Shown: in pieces, positions 27,269 to 35,456 of the stretch
Layout: every line of letters starts with the position of its first letter
How positions within the stretch are numbered: position 1 is the first letter of the stretch
NCBI RefSeq assembly: GCF_003605435.1
Contig: NZ_QXQB01000002.1
Coordinates: 1,178,001 to 1,242,000 of the forward strand
From: Paenibacillus pinisoli
GTDB taxonomy: Bacteria; Bacillota; Bacilli; Paenibacillales; Paenibacillaceae
DNA length: 64,000 nucleotides
Direction: 5' to 3'
Program-made: the position numbers and the translations under genes
Notes under the pieces: generated by a model
Told to the model about the DNA's origin: nothing
Seen by the model: the letters and a program-made list of their open reading frames with translations, nothing else
Databases searched by the model: none

Positions 27269-27994
27269 ATGTTGCGAATAAGCGTCTTGATCCTGCTAGC
27301 CCTAGCCCTGACCGTATCCGGCTGCCAGAGCGGCCGCGGCTCTCAGACGGAAGGCCAGCCGCAATCCTCCCAGACGGTGAATGATGTGGGAAACCTTAAC
27401 CAGAATCAGTCATTATGGAACGCAGTCGCAGAAGGAGATCAGGATACGGTCCTCAAGCTTCTGATTGATGGCGCCGATCCGAATGCAACCGATGCGAAAG
27501 GACGGACATCCGCCATGATCGCCGTCCATTCGAATCAATTAGACGTATTCAATCTGCTTGTCCAGCATGAAGCGGATATCAATGTCCGCGACCAGCGCTC
27601 CGACAATCCGCTGCTCTATGCGGGAGCCGAAGGGCTGCTCCCGTTCGTCCGGGCCGCTGTCGCAGCTGGCGCGGATACGACGCTGACCAACCGGTTCGGC
27701 GGCACGGCCCTCATCCCCGCCGCTGACCGGGGTCATGTCGAGATCGTGGAGGAGCTGCTTACGACCTCTGATGTGAACATTGATCATGTGAACAATCTGG
27801 GTTGGACCGCTTTGCTGGAGGCTGTCATACTAGGCGACGGGGGCGAGCGTCACCAGCGTATCGTCGACCTGCTGATTGAGCACGGAGCCGATGTCAATCT
27901 CGGCGACTCCGCAGGCGTCACCCCGCTCCAGCATGCGAAGAAGCACGGCTATCAAGAGATGATTAAGAGCTTGGAGCAAGCTGGGGCGCGGTAG
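27269..27994 (+). CDS. Ankyrin repeat lipoprotein
   Basis: 241 residues. The signal peptide ends in a lipobox (LTVSGCQ, Cys19). A short Gln/Ser/Asn-rich linker is followed by about five ankyrin repeats from residue ~48 to the end (LWNAVAEGDQDTVLKLLIDGADPNATDAKGRT; MIAVHSNQLDVFNLLVQHEADINVRD; LIPAADRGHVEIVEELL; DLLIEHGADVNLGDSAGVTPLQHA). It is expected on the outer face of the membrane as a protein-binding module. It starts 32 bp after the SLH gene in the same direction, with GAGAGAAAGGATG upstream, so it is possibly cotranscribed. Partner unknown. Confidence 0.87.
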   Translation: MLRISVLILLALALTVSGCQSGRGSQTEGQPQSSQTVNDVGNLNQNQSLWNAVAEGDQDTVLKLLIDGADPNATDAKGRTSAMIAVHSNQLDVFNLLVQHEADINVRDQRSDNPLLYAGAEGLLPFVRAAVAAGADTTLTNRFGGTALIPAADRGHVEIVEELLTTSDVNIDHVNNLGWTALLEAVILGDGGERHQRIVDLLIEHGADVNLGDSAGVTPLQHAKKHGYQEMIKSLEQAGAR

Positions 27995-28008
27995 TCGAGC
28001 TGAATCAC

Positions 28009-28050
28009 AAAAGGGCTGTTCCGCAGATCATCTGCTGGAACAGCCCTTTT
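28009..28050. terminator. Strong bidirectional terminator
   Basis: AAAAGGGCTGTTCC and GGAACAGCCCTTTT enclose GCAGATCATCTGC, itself a perfect 6-bp stem, giving a nearly uninterrupted 20-bp hairpin with A and T tracts. It separates the plus-strand ankyrin gene from the minus-strand RHS/lipoprotein pair. Confidence 0.9.
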
Positions 28051-28060
28051 GGCATTTGGT

Positions 28061-28867
28061 CTATTCACAAGTAAACTTAAGAACAGTGTCTTTGATCTGT
28101 TGCTGAAACGTAAATCCAGGGTCTTGCAAGTGTATATTTTCCAAAGAGAAGCCCTTTACACCTACTGCTTTGAAGGTATTGTTTCCCTCGACGAAAGCAA
28201 GCGGTGTATAGGCAGCATATCCATCGTCTCGGATCAGCCAAGCCGAAGCGCCCTCCTCATACTCAAAGAAATCAGTTAGGTAAGCTGTAGCGCCAATCCA
28301 CTTCTCCCCGCCTTCTCCTCGGACGAAGTCTTCACATAGATAGTATTTTAACTGAGCTTCTGCCGCAGCAATCATCTGGTCTTTGCGTGGAGATGATCCA
28401 TAGTTTGGCTTACGGGGCTTCTCGATCGAAATTGGAAATTGAGCCACGGACTCCCACTTCCCTTTCGGCCAGCTCGTTTCCCCTTCGCTCACTTGTCCGT
28501 CTCCGTATACAATGTCCACTTTCCGCTTTAACACGATCAGCCAATCCGCCTTATTGGTGTGGGCATACACCGTCTCCTCCCCTGCTTCATCGGCATATAC
28601 TCGGACGTCTACATCAATCGTTTGACCAACGAAAGGCTCAAAACTTTTTTCACTAACAGTCTCGTTAATATGGTCCCGACTAGTCCACATTCGATAATTG
28701 GCATATTCTATAACTGCATTTTTAATAGCATCAACGGTGTAACCATCAGGAAGAATACTCCTATTCAATTCAACTTCTTCCTGACTATTAGGTTTGGTTA
28801 CAGAACAGGAAGACAAGAGTAGCGCAGTACACATCAGAATGCAGAACGTTCGCCATTTGTTTTTCAC
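28061..28867 (-). CDS. Hypothetical lipoprotein downstream of RHS-SleB gene
   Basis: About 268 residues from the GTG at 28867, which has GGAG 8 bases upstream; an in-frame GTG at 28876 overlaps that site. The signal peptide ends in a lipobox, LLLSSCSV. No family recognised. The mature part has mixed alpha/beta content with a Trp/Glu-rich middle (KGKWESVAQFPISI) and a C-terminal VGVKGFSLENIHLQDPGF. The start lies ~24 bp after the RHS-SleB stop, so the two form an operon. By position it could be an anchored partner or protective protein for the hydrolase (inference). Confidence 0.7.
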   Translation of the reverse strand: MKNKWRTFCILMCTALLLSSCSVTKPNSQEEVELNRSILPDGYTVDAIKNAVIEYANYRMWTSRDHINETVSEKSFEPFVGQTIDVDVRVYADEAGEETVYAHTNKADWLIVLKRKVDIVYGDGQVSEGETSWPKGKWESVAQFPISIEKPRKPNYGSSPRKDQMIAAAEAQLKYYLCEDFVRGEGGEKWIGATAYLTDFFEYEEGASAWLIRDDGYAAYTPLAFVEGNNTFKAVGVKGFSLENIHLQDPGFTFQQQIKDTVLKFTCE

Positions 28868-28890
28868 TTTATGCACTCCAGTTCTTCAGT

Positions 28891-30306
28891 TTATATATTG
28901 AAAAAGATATTATGCCTGTTCCGTTTGCTGCTGTCGTCCAATTGTGATTGTGATTCAATAGCAGATTTTTGGGGCGGATTCTGATATGAAGAAGTTGTAT
29001 CATAAACGATGACTACATTTTTCATATCGACGATACCAACCCCGCTTCCCATATCGATGCGTATCCCAGAACCAACAGGTGTCTTATTGTAGCCGACATA
29101 TGATAGCATATAGTAGTTCAAGCCCACAAAATAAAGGTGGTTCGATATTCCGTGTCCTTTTGGTATCAAGTTATCGTAGTCCATCGTGCTGGTAGTATAC
29201 GTCATGGTACATGCTGACCAGATAGCCGTTTGCCATTGGTTCGAACTCGTGCTTGGAATTCTTGCATGCTTCGTCTTATCAGCGTCACTTCCAGTAATAG
29301 GTTGAAATTGTCCTGATTTAGTAGCTACTCCGTGATACGTTGATCCACCAAATTTAGTTTGGTTGGCATTTTTACGGTTGATGATGACCCATGCGACCGA
29401 ATACTGGTCAATGGGATTAAGCGTATTTTCCGCATATAACAATCGAGCTAACAGTTCAAGAGTACTTAAGTTGCTATACCAATTTGTACTGTGAGTGTTA
29501 AAAGCTTTACCGAAGGTGTTGCTATTCAAGCTGTCCGTTTGACATTGCTGGATTTGCATAATCAACTGATAGTTGGTCATTGGAGCAATAATTCCGTTAT
29601 TTTTCATCAATACCTCATCCAACGGAAGGGAAGGCAGCTTATTAGCACCTTTAATATATTCATTCTTTACAGAGTCATAGTATCTTAACCCGTTGTAATA
29701 CCATTGGGTTTCTTCGTCGTAGTACAAGGAGTATAGTCGAATGAGATTGATTGTACCGATAAAGTCACGCTCTTTGCTTCGATCCACCCAACTACCATCC
29801 GGGCCTTGCCCAAGAATGGATGACACAATTCCGTTCGAATCATATTCATATTTAGCCACCTCTTTTCCATTCTCATCCAAAATGGAAATGACACTGAAAT
29901 TGCTATCTTTAATATAGTAATAGGTTTCTTGGTTCAGTATAAATCCTGTAATAGTTTCAAAGTCGTCGTAAAGATAATTGATCTGTAATGCTTCTCTTGT
30001 TTCAGAGACAAGATTATTAGAATTATCATCGTAAGTATAAGTAAATTGGTTATTATCCGTTTTTTTGGCGATTCGATTGTTCTTATTGTTATATGAGTAA
30101 TTAATTTCGTTCGTGCCGATAGACACTTTGGTTAATATTTCGCTTCCCGGCTCTACATCCCAAGAAAGCTCTTTACCCTCTGTTTGTTTTTGGATTTGAT
30201 ACTGCCCTCTGTCAGATGAATTCTCCGACGCGTGCACCGCTAAAATATTCAATGAACTGAAAACCATTGTGACCGCCAATAAGAGCTTGAGCTTTTTAAA
30301 CTTCAT
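28891..30306 (-). CDS. Secreted RHS-repeat protein with C-terminal SleB-like cell-wall hydrolase domain
   Basis: 471 residues; AAAGGAGG lies 8 bases before the ATG. Signal peptide to about residue 26 (LAVHASE). Residues ~65-210 carry YD/RHS repeats (NRIAKKTDNNQFTYTYDDNS; GKEVAKYEYDSNG) and an RHS core-like end (YYDEETQWYYNGLRYYD). Residues ~285-410 match the cell-wall hydrolase_2/SleB fold: LLARLLYAENTLNPIDQYSVAWVIINR, with Glu of YAEN as the likely catalytic acid, and YHGVATKSGQFQPI. The RHS part is short, more like a cut-down shell than a full cocoon. The gene is visibly more AT-rich than its neighbours, which hints at transfer. Confidence 0.8.
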   Translation of the reverse strand: MKFKKLKLLLAVTMVFSSLNILAVHASENSSDRGQYQIQKQTEGKELSWDVEPGSEILTKVSIGTNEINYSYNNKNNRIAKKTDNNQFTYTYDDNSNNLVSETREALQINYLYDDFETITGFILNQETYYYIKDSNFSVISILDENGKEVAKYEYDSNGIVSSILGQGPDGSWVDRSKERDFIGTINLIRLYSLYYDEETQWYYNGLRYYDSVKNEYIKGANKLPSLPLDEVLMKNNGIIAPMTNYQLIMQIQQCQTDSLNSNTFGKAFNTHSTNWYSNLSTLELLARLLYAENTLNPIDQYSVAWVIINRKNANQTKFGGSTYHGVATKSGQFQPITGSDADKTKHARIPSTSSNQWQTAIWSACTMTYTTSTMDYDNLIPKGHGISNHLYFVGLNYYMLSYVGYNKTPVGSGIRIDMGSGVGIVDMKNVVIVYDTTSSYQNPPQKSAIESQSQLDDSSKRNRHNIFFNI

Positions 30307-30605
30307 AAATAATACCTCCTTTAGTACTCTATTATCTTACTGCTTGCCAAACGTCTAACTCTCTATCGCTCCCTCTTAAAAAGATCGATAATCACATCTA
30401 TAAATTACCATAAATACCATTTTTGTAAATAGCTCTATGTGGCTATATTGATATATTTGTATTAAAAATTTGACTAGTTTAAGTACTTAAATAAACTCAA
30501 AAACGGGTACGATGCGTCTCCTGTATTTGATATGTGGTGGAGCTATCGCATGTCTTAACGATACTGATGCTTCCTTTCTGTATCAGTTGACTTACTAAAA
30601 TATAC
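30307..30605. other. AT-rich intergenic region upstream of RHS-SleB gene
   Basis: No gene is seen. The stretch is strongly AT-rich and should contain the RHS-SleB promoter; TTTGACTAG near 30467 resembles a -35 box on the plus strand only. No repeat or RNA element is recognised. Confidence 0.35.
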
Positions 30606-30635
30606 AAAAAATAACGGTGACTTCATAGCCACCGT
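30606..30635 (-). terminator. Intrinsic terminator of the TspO-family gene
   Basis: On the minus strand ACGGTG-GCTATGAAGT-CACCGT is followed by TATTTTTTG. It lies about 85 bp beyond the stop codon of the gene ending at 30720. Confidence 0.7.
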
Positions 30636-30719
30636 CATTGTTCTTAAGTACTCAATATAGGAACACAACTCGGATCAATTAAGTTACACATACTGCCAAA
30701 TAATACTCATCTGTACTTG

Positions 30720-31484
30720 TCACGCCGTCTCCGTCCCTCTGCCCCTCACCAATTTCACGACAAGGAACAGTACAACGAGAACCAACAGCGCAGCCAAAGC
30801 GTAGCTTGTATAAGCCACCGTCGGATAAGCCTGCTGCTTGATGCCAATGGCAATGAACGCCCAGATGAAAACCAGCATGCAGGCAATGTCCTTATACTTA
30901 AACCCCAGTGCCAAAGCGACAACAGTCGCAATACCCAGCATAATGATCGCCCACGTTGTATCCGGCAGGCCCCATCCGTCCCACCCGCCAGCAGACAGCG
31001 CAACTGCCACGTTCACGATTGAGGCTACGCATATCCAGCCCAGATAGATGCTGAACGGCAGCCGGACCGACCATCTCTCTGCATGCCGCGCCGGCTTGGC
31101 ACTGTTGATCTTGCTATAGACGATACCTAACGTAATCAGCAAAGCGAACATCATAAATACGCTGCTCGTCAGCCGCTCATGATGCCAAAGCAACAGCCAG
31201 CCGATATTGAACAAGCAAGACAGAAAGAAAAACACACCGATTGCCGCCACCCTGCCGCTGGCCCTTCCGTCCTTCGTAAAACCATAGATGACGAACAGGA
31301 ACAACAGCATATAAATGATGGACCATATGGAAAATGCGTAGCCTGCAGGCGTAATCAGCACCGGATGCTGGGCCGATATCTCGCCGGTCGTCTTGCCGCC
31401 GATGGGCAGCTTGTTCGCTAAGAAATTGACGATAATCATGCCGAGAAACCCGATCAAATTAAGCCAAGCGTATATCCCCTTCAT
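30720..31484 (-). CDS. TspO/MBR-related tryptophan-rich membrane protein
   Basis: 254 residues from the ATG at 31484, which has GGAGG 6 bases upstream; the frame stays open to 31664 but the extension is not family-like. Seven to eight hydrophobic helices. Family blocks are PAGYAFSIWSIIYMLLFLF and the Trp-rich WGLPDTTWAIIM, typical of the longer TspO/MBR relatives in Gram-positive bacteria. TspO proteins bind porphyrins and other hydrophobic ligands, but the role of this longer branch is unknown. It is a single gene between an MFS gene and an AT-rich region. Confidence 0.8.
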   Translation of the reverse strand: MKGIYAWLNLIGFLGMIIVNFLANKLPIGGKTTGEISAQHPVLITPAGYAFSIWSIIYMLLFLFVIYGFTKDGRASGRVAAIGVFFFLSCLFNIGWLLLWHHERLTSSVFMMFALLITLGIVYSKINSAKPARHAERWSVRLPFSIYLGWICVASIVNVAVALSAGGWDGWGLPDTTWAIIMLGIATVVALALGFKYKDIACMLVFIWAFIAIGIKQQAYPTVAYTSYALAALLVLVVLFLVVKLVRGRGTETA

Positions 31485-31615
31485 AGGCAGCCTCCAATGT
31501 TTGTATCCCATCCTGGTCGTGGACCTGTACAGCCCTTGTACTGGGTATGTTATGCCTTTACCCGAATGGTTATGTTTTAAACATGGAGGACTCCGTAACG
31601 CTAAGTGAAGCTCGT

Positions 31616-32824
31616 CTAACCAACCCGCACTTTTCTTACAAAATAATTCAAACGCTCCGTGCACAGAATCATCGCAACAGCGAACAGAACAATGAACATC
31701 GGGAAGATGCCAATCGTCGAGTTAGACGCAAGCAAGCCGAGGAACGGCGGCACCAATGTCGTGCCTGTATAGGCTGCAGCCATCTGATAGCCGATAATGG
31801 ACGGCGCATGGCCTTTGCCGAATCGGGCTGGCGTCTCGTGCAGCATGCACGGGAAGATCGGCGCAAGTCCGAGGCCGATAACCATCAATCCGGCGAGCGA
31901 GACGATGGACGGGAGCGGCAGGATCAACAGCACCGTACCAGCCAATGCGACCCATTGGCCGTACCGAATCAGCATACGGTTGTTCACTTTAAACGTAATG
32001 AAGCCAGTCAGCATCCGGCCAACCGTAATCCCTACATAAAACAAGGAAACCCACTGAGCCGCAGTAGCCGCAGGCAAATCCTTGATATTAACCAAGAAGC
32101 TGCTTCCCCACAAGCCTACGCTGGCTTCAACGCCACTGTAAAACACGAAGGTGAGCAGAGCCAGATTGACGCCTTTTACACGCCAGGATTTGACCGAAAC
32201 GGAAGCCCCAGCGGCCGCTTCTTCATGCTCTTGCTGGCCCTCCTGAGCGCTTAGCTGGACCCTGCTACTCTTCGCCACCTTATCCCATAATGGAAGCGTG
32301 ACGAACAATATAACGACGAGCAGAAGCTGAATGCCCGCTACAGCCAGATAGCCTTGTCTCCACAGCAGATTGTCGCCTGCCATGAAGGAAGCCATAATAA
32401 TCGGCCCCAGCGATGCGCCGACACCCCAGAAGCAGTGCAGCCAGCTCATATGATGGGCCTTATAATGGGCGGCGACGTAGCTGTTCAGACCGGCATCGAC
32501 CGAACCTGCGCCGAGCCCCAGCGGAATCGCGAACAGGACGAGCCAAATCAAGGATGGCGACCATGAGAATCCGGCCAGCGCCCCTGCCGTCAGAATACAG
32601 CTGATCAGCGTAACCTTCCCTGTGCCGAACAGCCTAAGCACCGTTCCGCTCAACAAGCTGGATACGATCGTACAAGCGGCAATAACCATAGACAGCACGC
32701 CTGCCGTGCCAAGCGACGCATCCATATCCAGTCTCATGACAGGCCATGCGGACCCCAGCATAGAGTCCGGAAGCCCCAGGCTAATAAATGCCAAATAAAT
32801 AATAATTAAGAAGAACGTTGCCAT
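31616..32824 (-). CDS. MFS transporter
   Basis: 402 residues with about 12 membrane helices and no signal peptide. The start MATFFLIIIYLAFISLGLPDSMLGSAWP and the block SWLHCFWGVGASLGPIIM are typical of the FucP/Bsc6-like sugar-type MFS branch. The substrate cannot be told. The central cytoplasmic loop (SRVQLSAQEGQQEHEEAAAG) is acidic and Gln-rich. It is divergent from the sigma factor gene at 32944; the ~120-bp gap must hold both promoters. Confidence 0.88.
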   Translation of the reverse strand: MATFFLIIIYLAFISLGLPDSMLGSAWPVMRLDMDASLGTAGVLSMVIAACTIVSSLLSGTVLRLFGTGKVTLISCILTAGALAGFSWSPSLIWLVLFAIPLGLGAGSVDAGLNSYVAAHYKAHHMSWLHCFWGVGASLGPIIMASFMAGDNLLWRQGYLAVAGIQLLLVVILFVTLPLWDKVAKSSRVQLSAQEGQQEHEEAAAGASVSVKSWRVKGVNLALLTFVFYSGVEASVGLWGSSFLVNIKDLPAATAAQWVSLFYVGITVGRMLTGFITFKVNNRMLIRYGQWVALAGTVLLILPLPSIVSLAGLMVIGLGLAPIFPCMLHETPARFGKGHAPSIIGYQMAAAYTGTTLVPPFLGLLASNSTIGIFPMFIVLFAVAMILCTERLNYFVRKVRVG

Positions 32825-32943
32825 GATGGTATCTATGCTCCTTCGTGATGTTATGCTCTACTCATATAATCATAAATTTGCCTTTAGGGGAAGGGAACTT
32901 TTTGGCGCGATGAGCAGTCTAATGGGCTAAAGGAGGGATGCAC

Positions 32944-33450
32944 TTGCAGCAAGAAACCCTGTGCTTCAATGAACTGGTAAGAACATATGAACAAGATGTG
33001 AGGCGCTATTCTCTCTTCCTGTGCGGGAACCGGGACTTAGCTGAGGACATAGCTCAAGAAACCTTTTTAAGAGCGTATCGCTATATCCACTTGTTCCGGG
33101 GAGACGCTTCTTTCAAAACATGGCTATTCAAAATCGCCCAGCATGCGGCCAAAGATTTGCAGCAAAAGCAGTCCGCGCAGCACTCCATCCTTACAAAAGC
33201 CAAGCTGGCCCTGAACTATTATCCATCAGCTGAGCATACTTACTTCGATTCATACCTTAAAGACGAAATTTGCGAAATCGTGCTGATGCTTCCGCATGTA
33301 TTCCAGCAGGTCATCGTGCTTGATGTGAAATATGACCGAAGCATCCAAGAGATTGCCCAGCAACTTCAGGTATCTGCCGGCACGGTGAAATCGCGTTTGT
33401 ATCGGGCCCGGATCAAAATATCCGAGCATATGATGAGGAGGCATGGTTAG
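32944..33450 (+). CDS. ECF-type RNA polymerase sigma factor
   Basis: 168 residues from the TTG at 32944, which lies 6 bases after AGGAGGG; the ATG at 32938 is only one base from that site, so TTG is preferred. Region 2 is FNELVRTYEQDVRRYSLFLCGNRDLAEDIAQETFLRAYRYI...FKTWLFKIAQH. Region 4 is LPHVFQQVIVLDVKYDRSIQEIAQQLQVSAGTVKSRLYRARIKI. No anti-sigma gene follows; instead an SDR gene starts immediately after the stop codon. Control by another route is therefore likely. Confidence 0.92.
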   Translation: MQQETLCFNELVRTYEQDVRRYSLFLCGNRDLAEDIAQETFLRAYRYIHLFRGDASFKTWLFKIAQHAAKDLQQKQSAQHSILTKAKLALNYYPSAEHTYFDSYLKDEICEIVLMLPHVFQQVIVLDVKYDRSIQEIAQQLQVSAGTVKSRLYRARIKISEHMMRRHG

Positions 33451-34173
33451 ATGAAGCATTTTTTGGCCGGCAAAAGGGTTGTGATCATCGGAGGAAGCTC
33501 CGGCATTGGACTTGCAGCCGCCAAAGCGGCTTGCGAACAAGGGGCCTCGGTACATATCGCTGCCCGATCAAGGAATAAGCTTCTGGACGCTATACAAGCC
33601 ATCGGAGGCGATGTGACTGCGCATGAAGTGAATGCCGCCTATGAAGACGAAATGAAGGCGTTGTTCGATTCAATGGATCTTGTAGACCATGTATTCGTAA
33701 CAGCCTCAGAGGTAGCGACCGGGGCTGTGCTGGAGAGCGACAGCGAGCAGCTAAGAAGCTCGCTCGACAGCAGGTTCTGGGGATGTTATTTTGCGGCAAA
33801 ATATGCCTCGCCTAAGATGCATCGCGGCGGCTCCATCACCTTTATGTCCGGCACATCCAGCGTAAGGCCCTCCATCGGCAGCGCTGTTGCGGCAGCATCG
33901 GGCGCGGCTGTCGAATCATTAGCCAGAACTCTGGCGCTTGAGCTTGCCCCTATTCGGGTAAATACGATTAGCGCAGGCGCTATCGATACACCCTTATTGG
34001 ACAACATCTTCGGCGAGAAAAAAGCGGCAGTGCTCGCTCATCTGACCGAACAACTGCCCGTGAAGCGAATGGGGCAGCCAGAGGATATTGCCGATGCCGC
34101 CTTATTTCTGATGAACAACAGCTACACAACAGGGACCGTTCTTACTGTGGATGGCGGTATGCTGGTTACATAA
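33451..34173 (+). CDS. SDR-fold protein lacking the catalytic Tyr and Lys
   Basis: 240 residues, starting on the base after the sigma factor stop, so the two are co-translated. The nucleotide-binding motif is intact (IIGGSSGIG, residues ~8-16). At the place of the catalytic YxxxK the sequence reads AVAAASGAAVESLARTLALE, so aligning on the following helix puts Ala for Tyr and Gly for Lys. The Ser in TFMSGTSS is present. A known SDR branch shows the same loss. It may bind NAD(P) as a sensor rather than act as a dehydrogenase (inference). Confidence 0.85.
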   Translation: MKHFLAGKRVVIIGGSSGIGLAAAKAACEQGASVHIAARSRNKLLDAIQAIGGDVTAHEVNAAYEDEMKALFDSMDLVDHVFVTASEVATGAVLESDSEQLRSSLDSRFWGCYFAAKYASPKMHRGGSITFMSGTSSVRPSIGSAVAAASGAAVESLARTLALELAPIRVNTISAGAIDTPLLDNIFGEKKAAVLAHLTEQLPVKRMGQPEDIADAALFLMNNSYTTGTVLTVDGGMLVT

Positions 34174-34177
34174 GCTC

Positions 34178-34198
34178 TGAGATGCAAAAAGCATCTCA
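34178..34198 (+). terminator. Hairpin after the sigma/SDR operon
   Basis: A perfect 8-bp inverted repeat TGAGATGC-AAAAA-GCATCTCA lies 4 bp beyond the SDR stop codon. No T tract follows, so termination would be weak. Confidence 0.45.
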
Positions 34199-34200
34199 TA

Positions 34201-34636
34201 CAGCGAGTGATGCAGCATGTGGGGCCGGATGCAGAAGAGAATCGCATTGACCTTACTTTGGAGAATCTTGCAAGCGGACAAAGGATTGAGCTTGATGCCA
34301 ACCGGATGACCCAAGTGCTGCTCAACTTGCTGGTTAACGCGATTCGCTACACGCCAGAGGGCGGCTCTGTCAGAGTTGTGCTAGAGGATCGTCGTATCGG
34401 GAATAAGGACTTCCTGAAATCTCTGTCTCCGACACTGGAGTAGGCATGAAGCCGGAGCAGCTGAGTCTATCTTCAACCGCTTCTACCGAACGGATGAAGC
34501 CCGCGCACGCAACAGCGGCGGCATGGGGCTTGGACTTGCCAAAGCCAAGGAATTCGTAATCGCCCATCAAGGGACGCTCAAAGCAGCCACCACACGGGGA
34601 CAAGGAACGATATTTACCGTTAAGCTTCCTTATTAG
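34201..34636 (+). pseudogene. Remnant of a histidine kinase ATPase domain
   Basis: No start or upstream domains are present. The first frame reads VGPDAEENRIDLTLENLASG and VLLNLLVNAIRYTPEGGSVRVVLE (N box). After an internal loss of the G1 region and a frame change, a second frame reads FNRFYRTDEARARNSGGMGLGLAKAKEFV (G2 box) and GTIFTVKLPY, stop at 34634. Only the C-terminal third of a kinase is left. It is followed by a terminator. Confidence 0.8.
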
Positions 34637-34654
34637 GAATCCATTCAACGCGAA

Positions 34655-34681
34655 AAAGCCGACCCTTCTGAGGTCGGCTTT
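34655..34681 (+). terminator. Intrinsic terminator
   Basis: AAAGCCGACC-CTTCTGA-GGTCGGCTTT is a perfect 10-bp stem with A and T tracts, 18 bp after the kinase remnant. It can work in both directions. Confidence 0.8.
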
Positions 34682-34712
34682 GAATTTTATCGGATGTAGT
34701 AGGTTCCCCGGT

Positions 34713-34918
34713 TCAGCACTCTTTGCGCAGCTTCAAATATCGCCTCAGCCGTCTTAAGGCCTGCTGCTTGTTCAATCGCAGCAATTCTAAGCGTGACGGA
34801 TAAAGCTGCGTCCACCATTTATCGCTGTCCTCCGCCTAACCTCTGGTGCTTGTCGCTTCCTGGCCTGTTCAAGGCACCAATATCCTTTGTCGAACAGCGG
34901 CTTGTAATTAAATCCATG
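34713..34918 (-). pseudogene. Possible gene remnant, family unknown
   Basis: On the minus strand one frame reads HGFNYKPLFDKGYWCLEQAR, then another frame continues DSDKWWTQLYPSRLELLRLN and ALRRLRRYLKLRKEC to a stop at 34713. The aromatic and charged composition looks protein-like, and the two pieces fit end to end across one frameshift. No family is recognised. A short frame (34687-34818) with an upstream GGAGG overlaps it and is probably accidental. Confidence 0.35.
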
Positions 34919-34921
34919 CTG

Positions 34922-35104
34922 TAACGGAAATGAGCGACCTTAATTGGGCATATTGTCGTGAATTTTCATTCTAACGGAAACAGATGATGCTATTTAGCGA
35001 TAAATCCAGTAAAATCGCGGTTTTGCCGCTAATAAGGTCGCCTGTTTCCGTTATAACTTCAAAATCGCGTTTTGGAAGGATATAAGAGCTGTCACTTCCG
35101 TTAC
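34922..35104. repeat. Intergenic inverted-repeat cluster based on TAACGGAA
   Basis: The motif TAACGGAAA occurs at 34922 and 34972, and its reverse complement at 35045-35053 (TTTCCGTTA); a shorter TTCCGTTA lies at 35097. The 12-bp pair TAACGGAAACAG (34972-34983) / CTGTTTCCGTTA (35042-35053) could fold over a 58-base loop. AGCGACCTTA at 34933 and TAAGGTCGCC at 35034 also mirror each other. It looks like a dispersed non-coding repeat element. Confidence 0.6.
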
Positions 35105-35116
35105 GTTGGCAACTTA

Positions 35117-35228
35117 GCATCAAGGCATCGAGGCGTCGAGGCGTCAAGGCATTGAGGCATTGAGGCATCTAGGCGTCATGGCAGCAAGGCATCGAGGCAT
35201 CTAGTCGTCGGGGCGACAAGTCATCAAG
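35117..35228. repeat. 8-bp tandem repeat (14 copies)
   Basis: Fourteen contiguous imperfect copies of an 8-bp unit with consensus GCATCGAG (variants GCGTCAAG, GCATTGAG, GCATCTAG and others). The period is not a multiple of three, and no long frame crosses it, so it is non-coding. It directly follows the TAACGGAA repeat cluster. Confidence 0.85.
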
Positions 35229-35344
35229 GCAACAGTGCAGCCATGCTGAATCGAAGCGAACAGCTCATAGGCTTCATTGCTATCGAAAAGCAACTCATCG
35301 GATTTCAGAGGAGATTTTGAAGTCATTGGGACGGTAAAAAGAAC

Positions 35345-35437
35345 GGGGCTGTCCCATAAGGTCCCCTCTTTAGATAACTGAGGGACTCCCCTTAACGATT
35401 AACCGTGTGGCATAACTATTCGCTTTTGGACAGTCCC
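35345..35437. repeat. Inverted repeat element / possible IS-end remnant
   Basis: GGGGCTGTCC (35345-35354) and GGACAGTCCC (35428-35437) form a 10-bp inverted pair with one G-T pairing, 73 bp apart. The flanks AAAGAAC and TTTCTTT extend the pairing. Such GGGRCTGTCCC ends resemble transposon termini. Because it follows the minus-strand gene at 35457, it could also act as a terminator. Confidence 0.45.
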
Positions 35438-35456
35438 TTTCTTTAAGTATCGCAAT

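Noticed and set aside
32861..32890. CTCATATAATCATAAA resembles the start of a purine riboswitch
   Set aside because: The other conserved parts of the aptamer are missing, and neither adjacent gene (MFS, sigma factor) is a typical target.
35117..35228. Repeat array considered as a CRISPR
   Set aside because: Units are 8 bp and contiguous without spacers; no cas genes anywhere in the window. The 51-bp array also lacks spacers.
35345..35437. Complete insertion sequence
   Set aside because: Only a short inverted pair resembling IS ends is present; no transposase sequence lies between or beside it.
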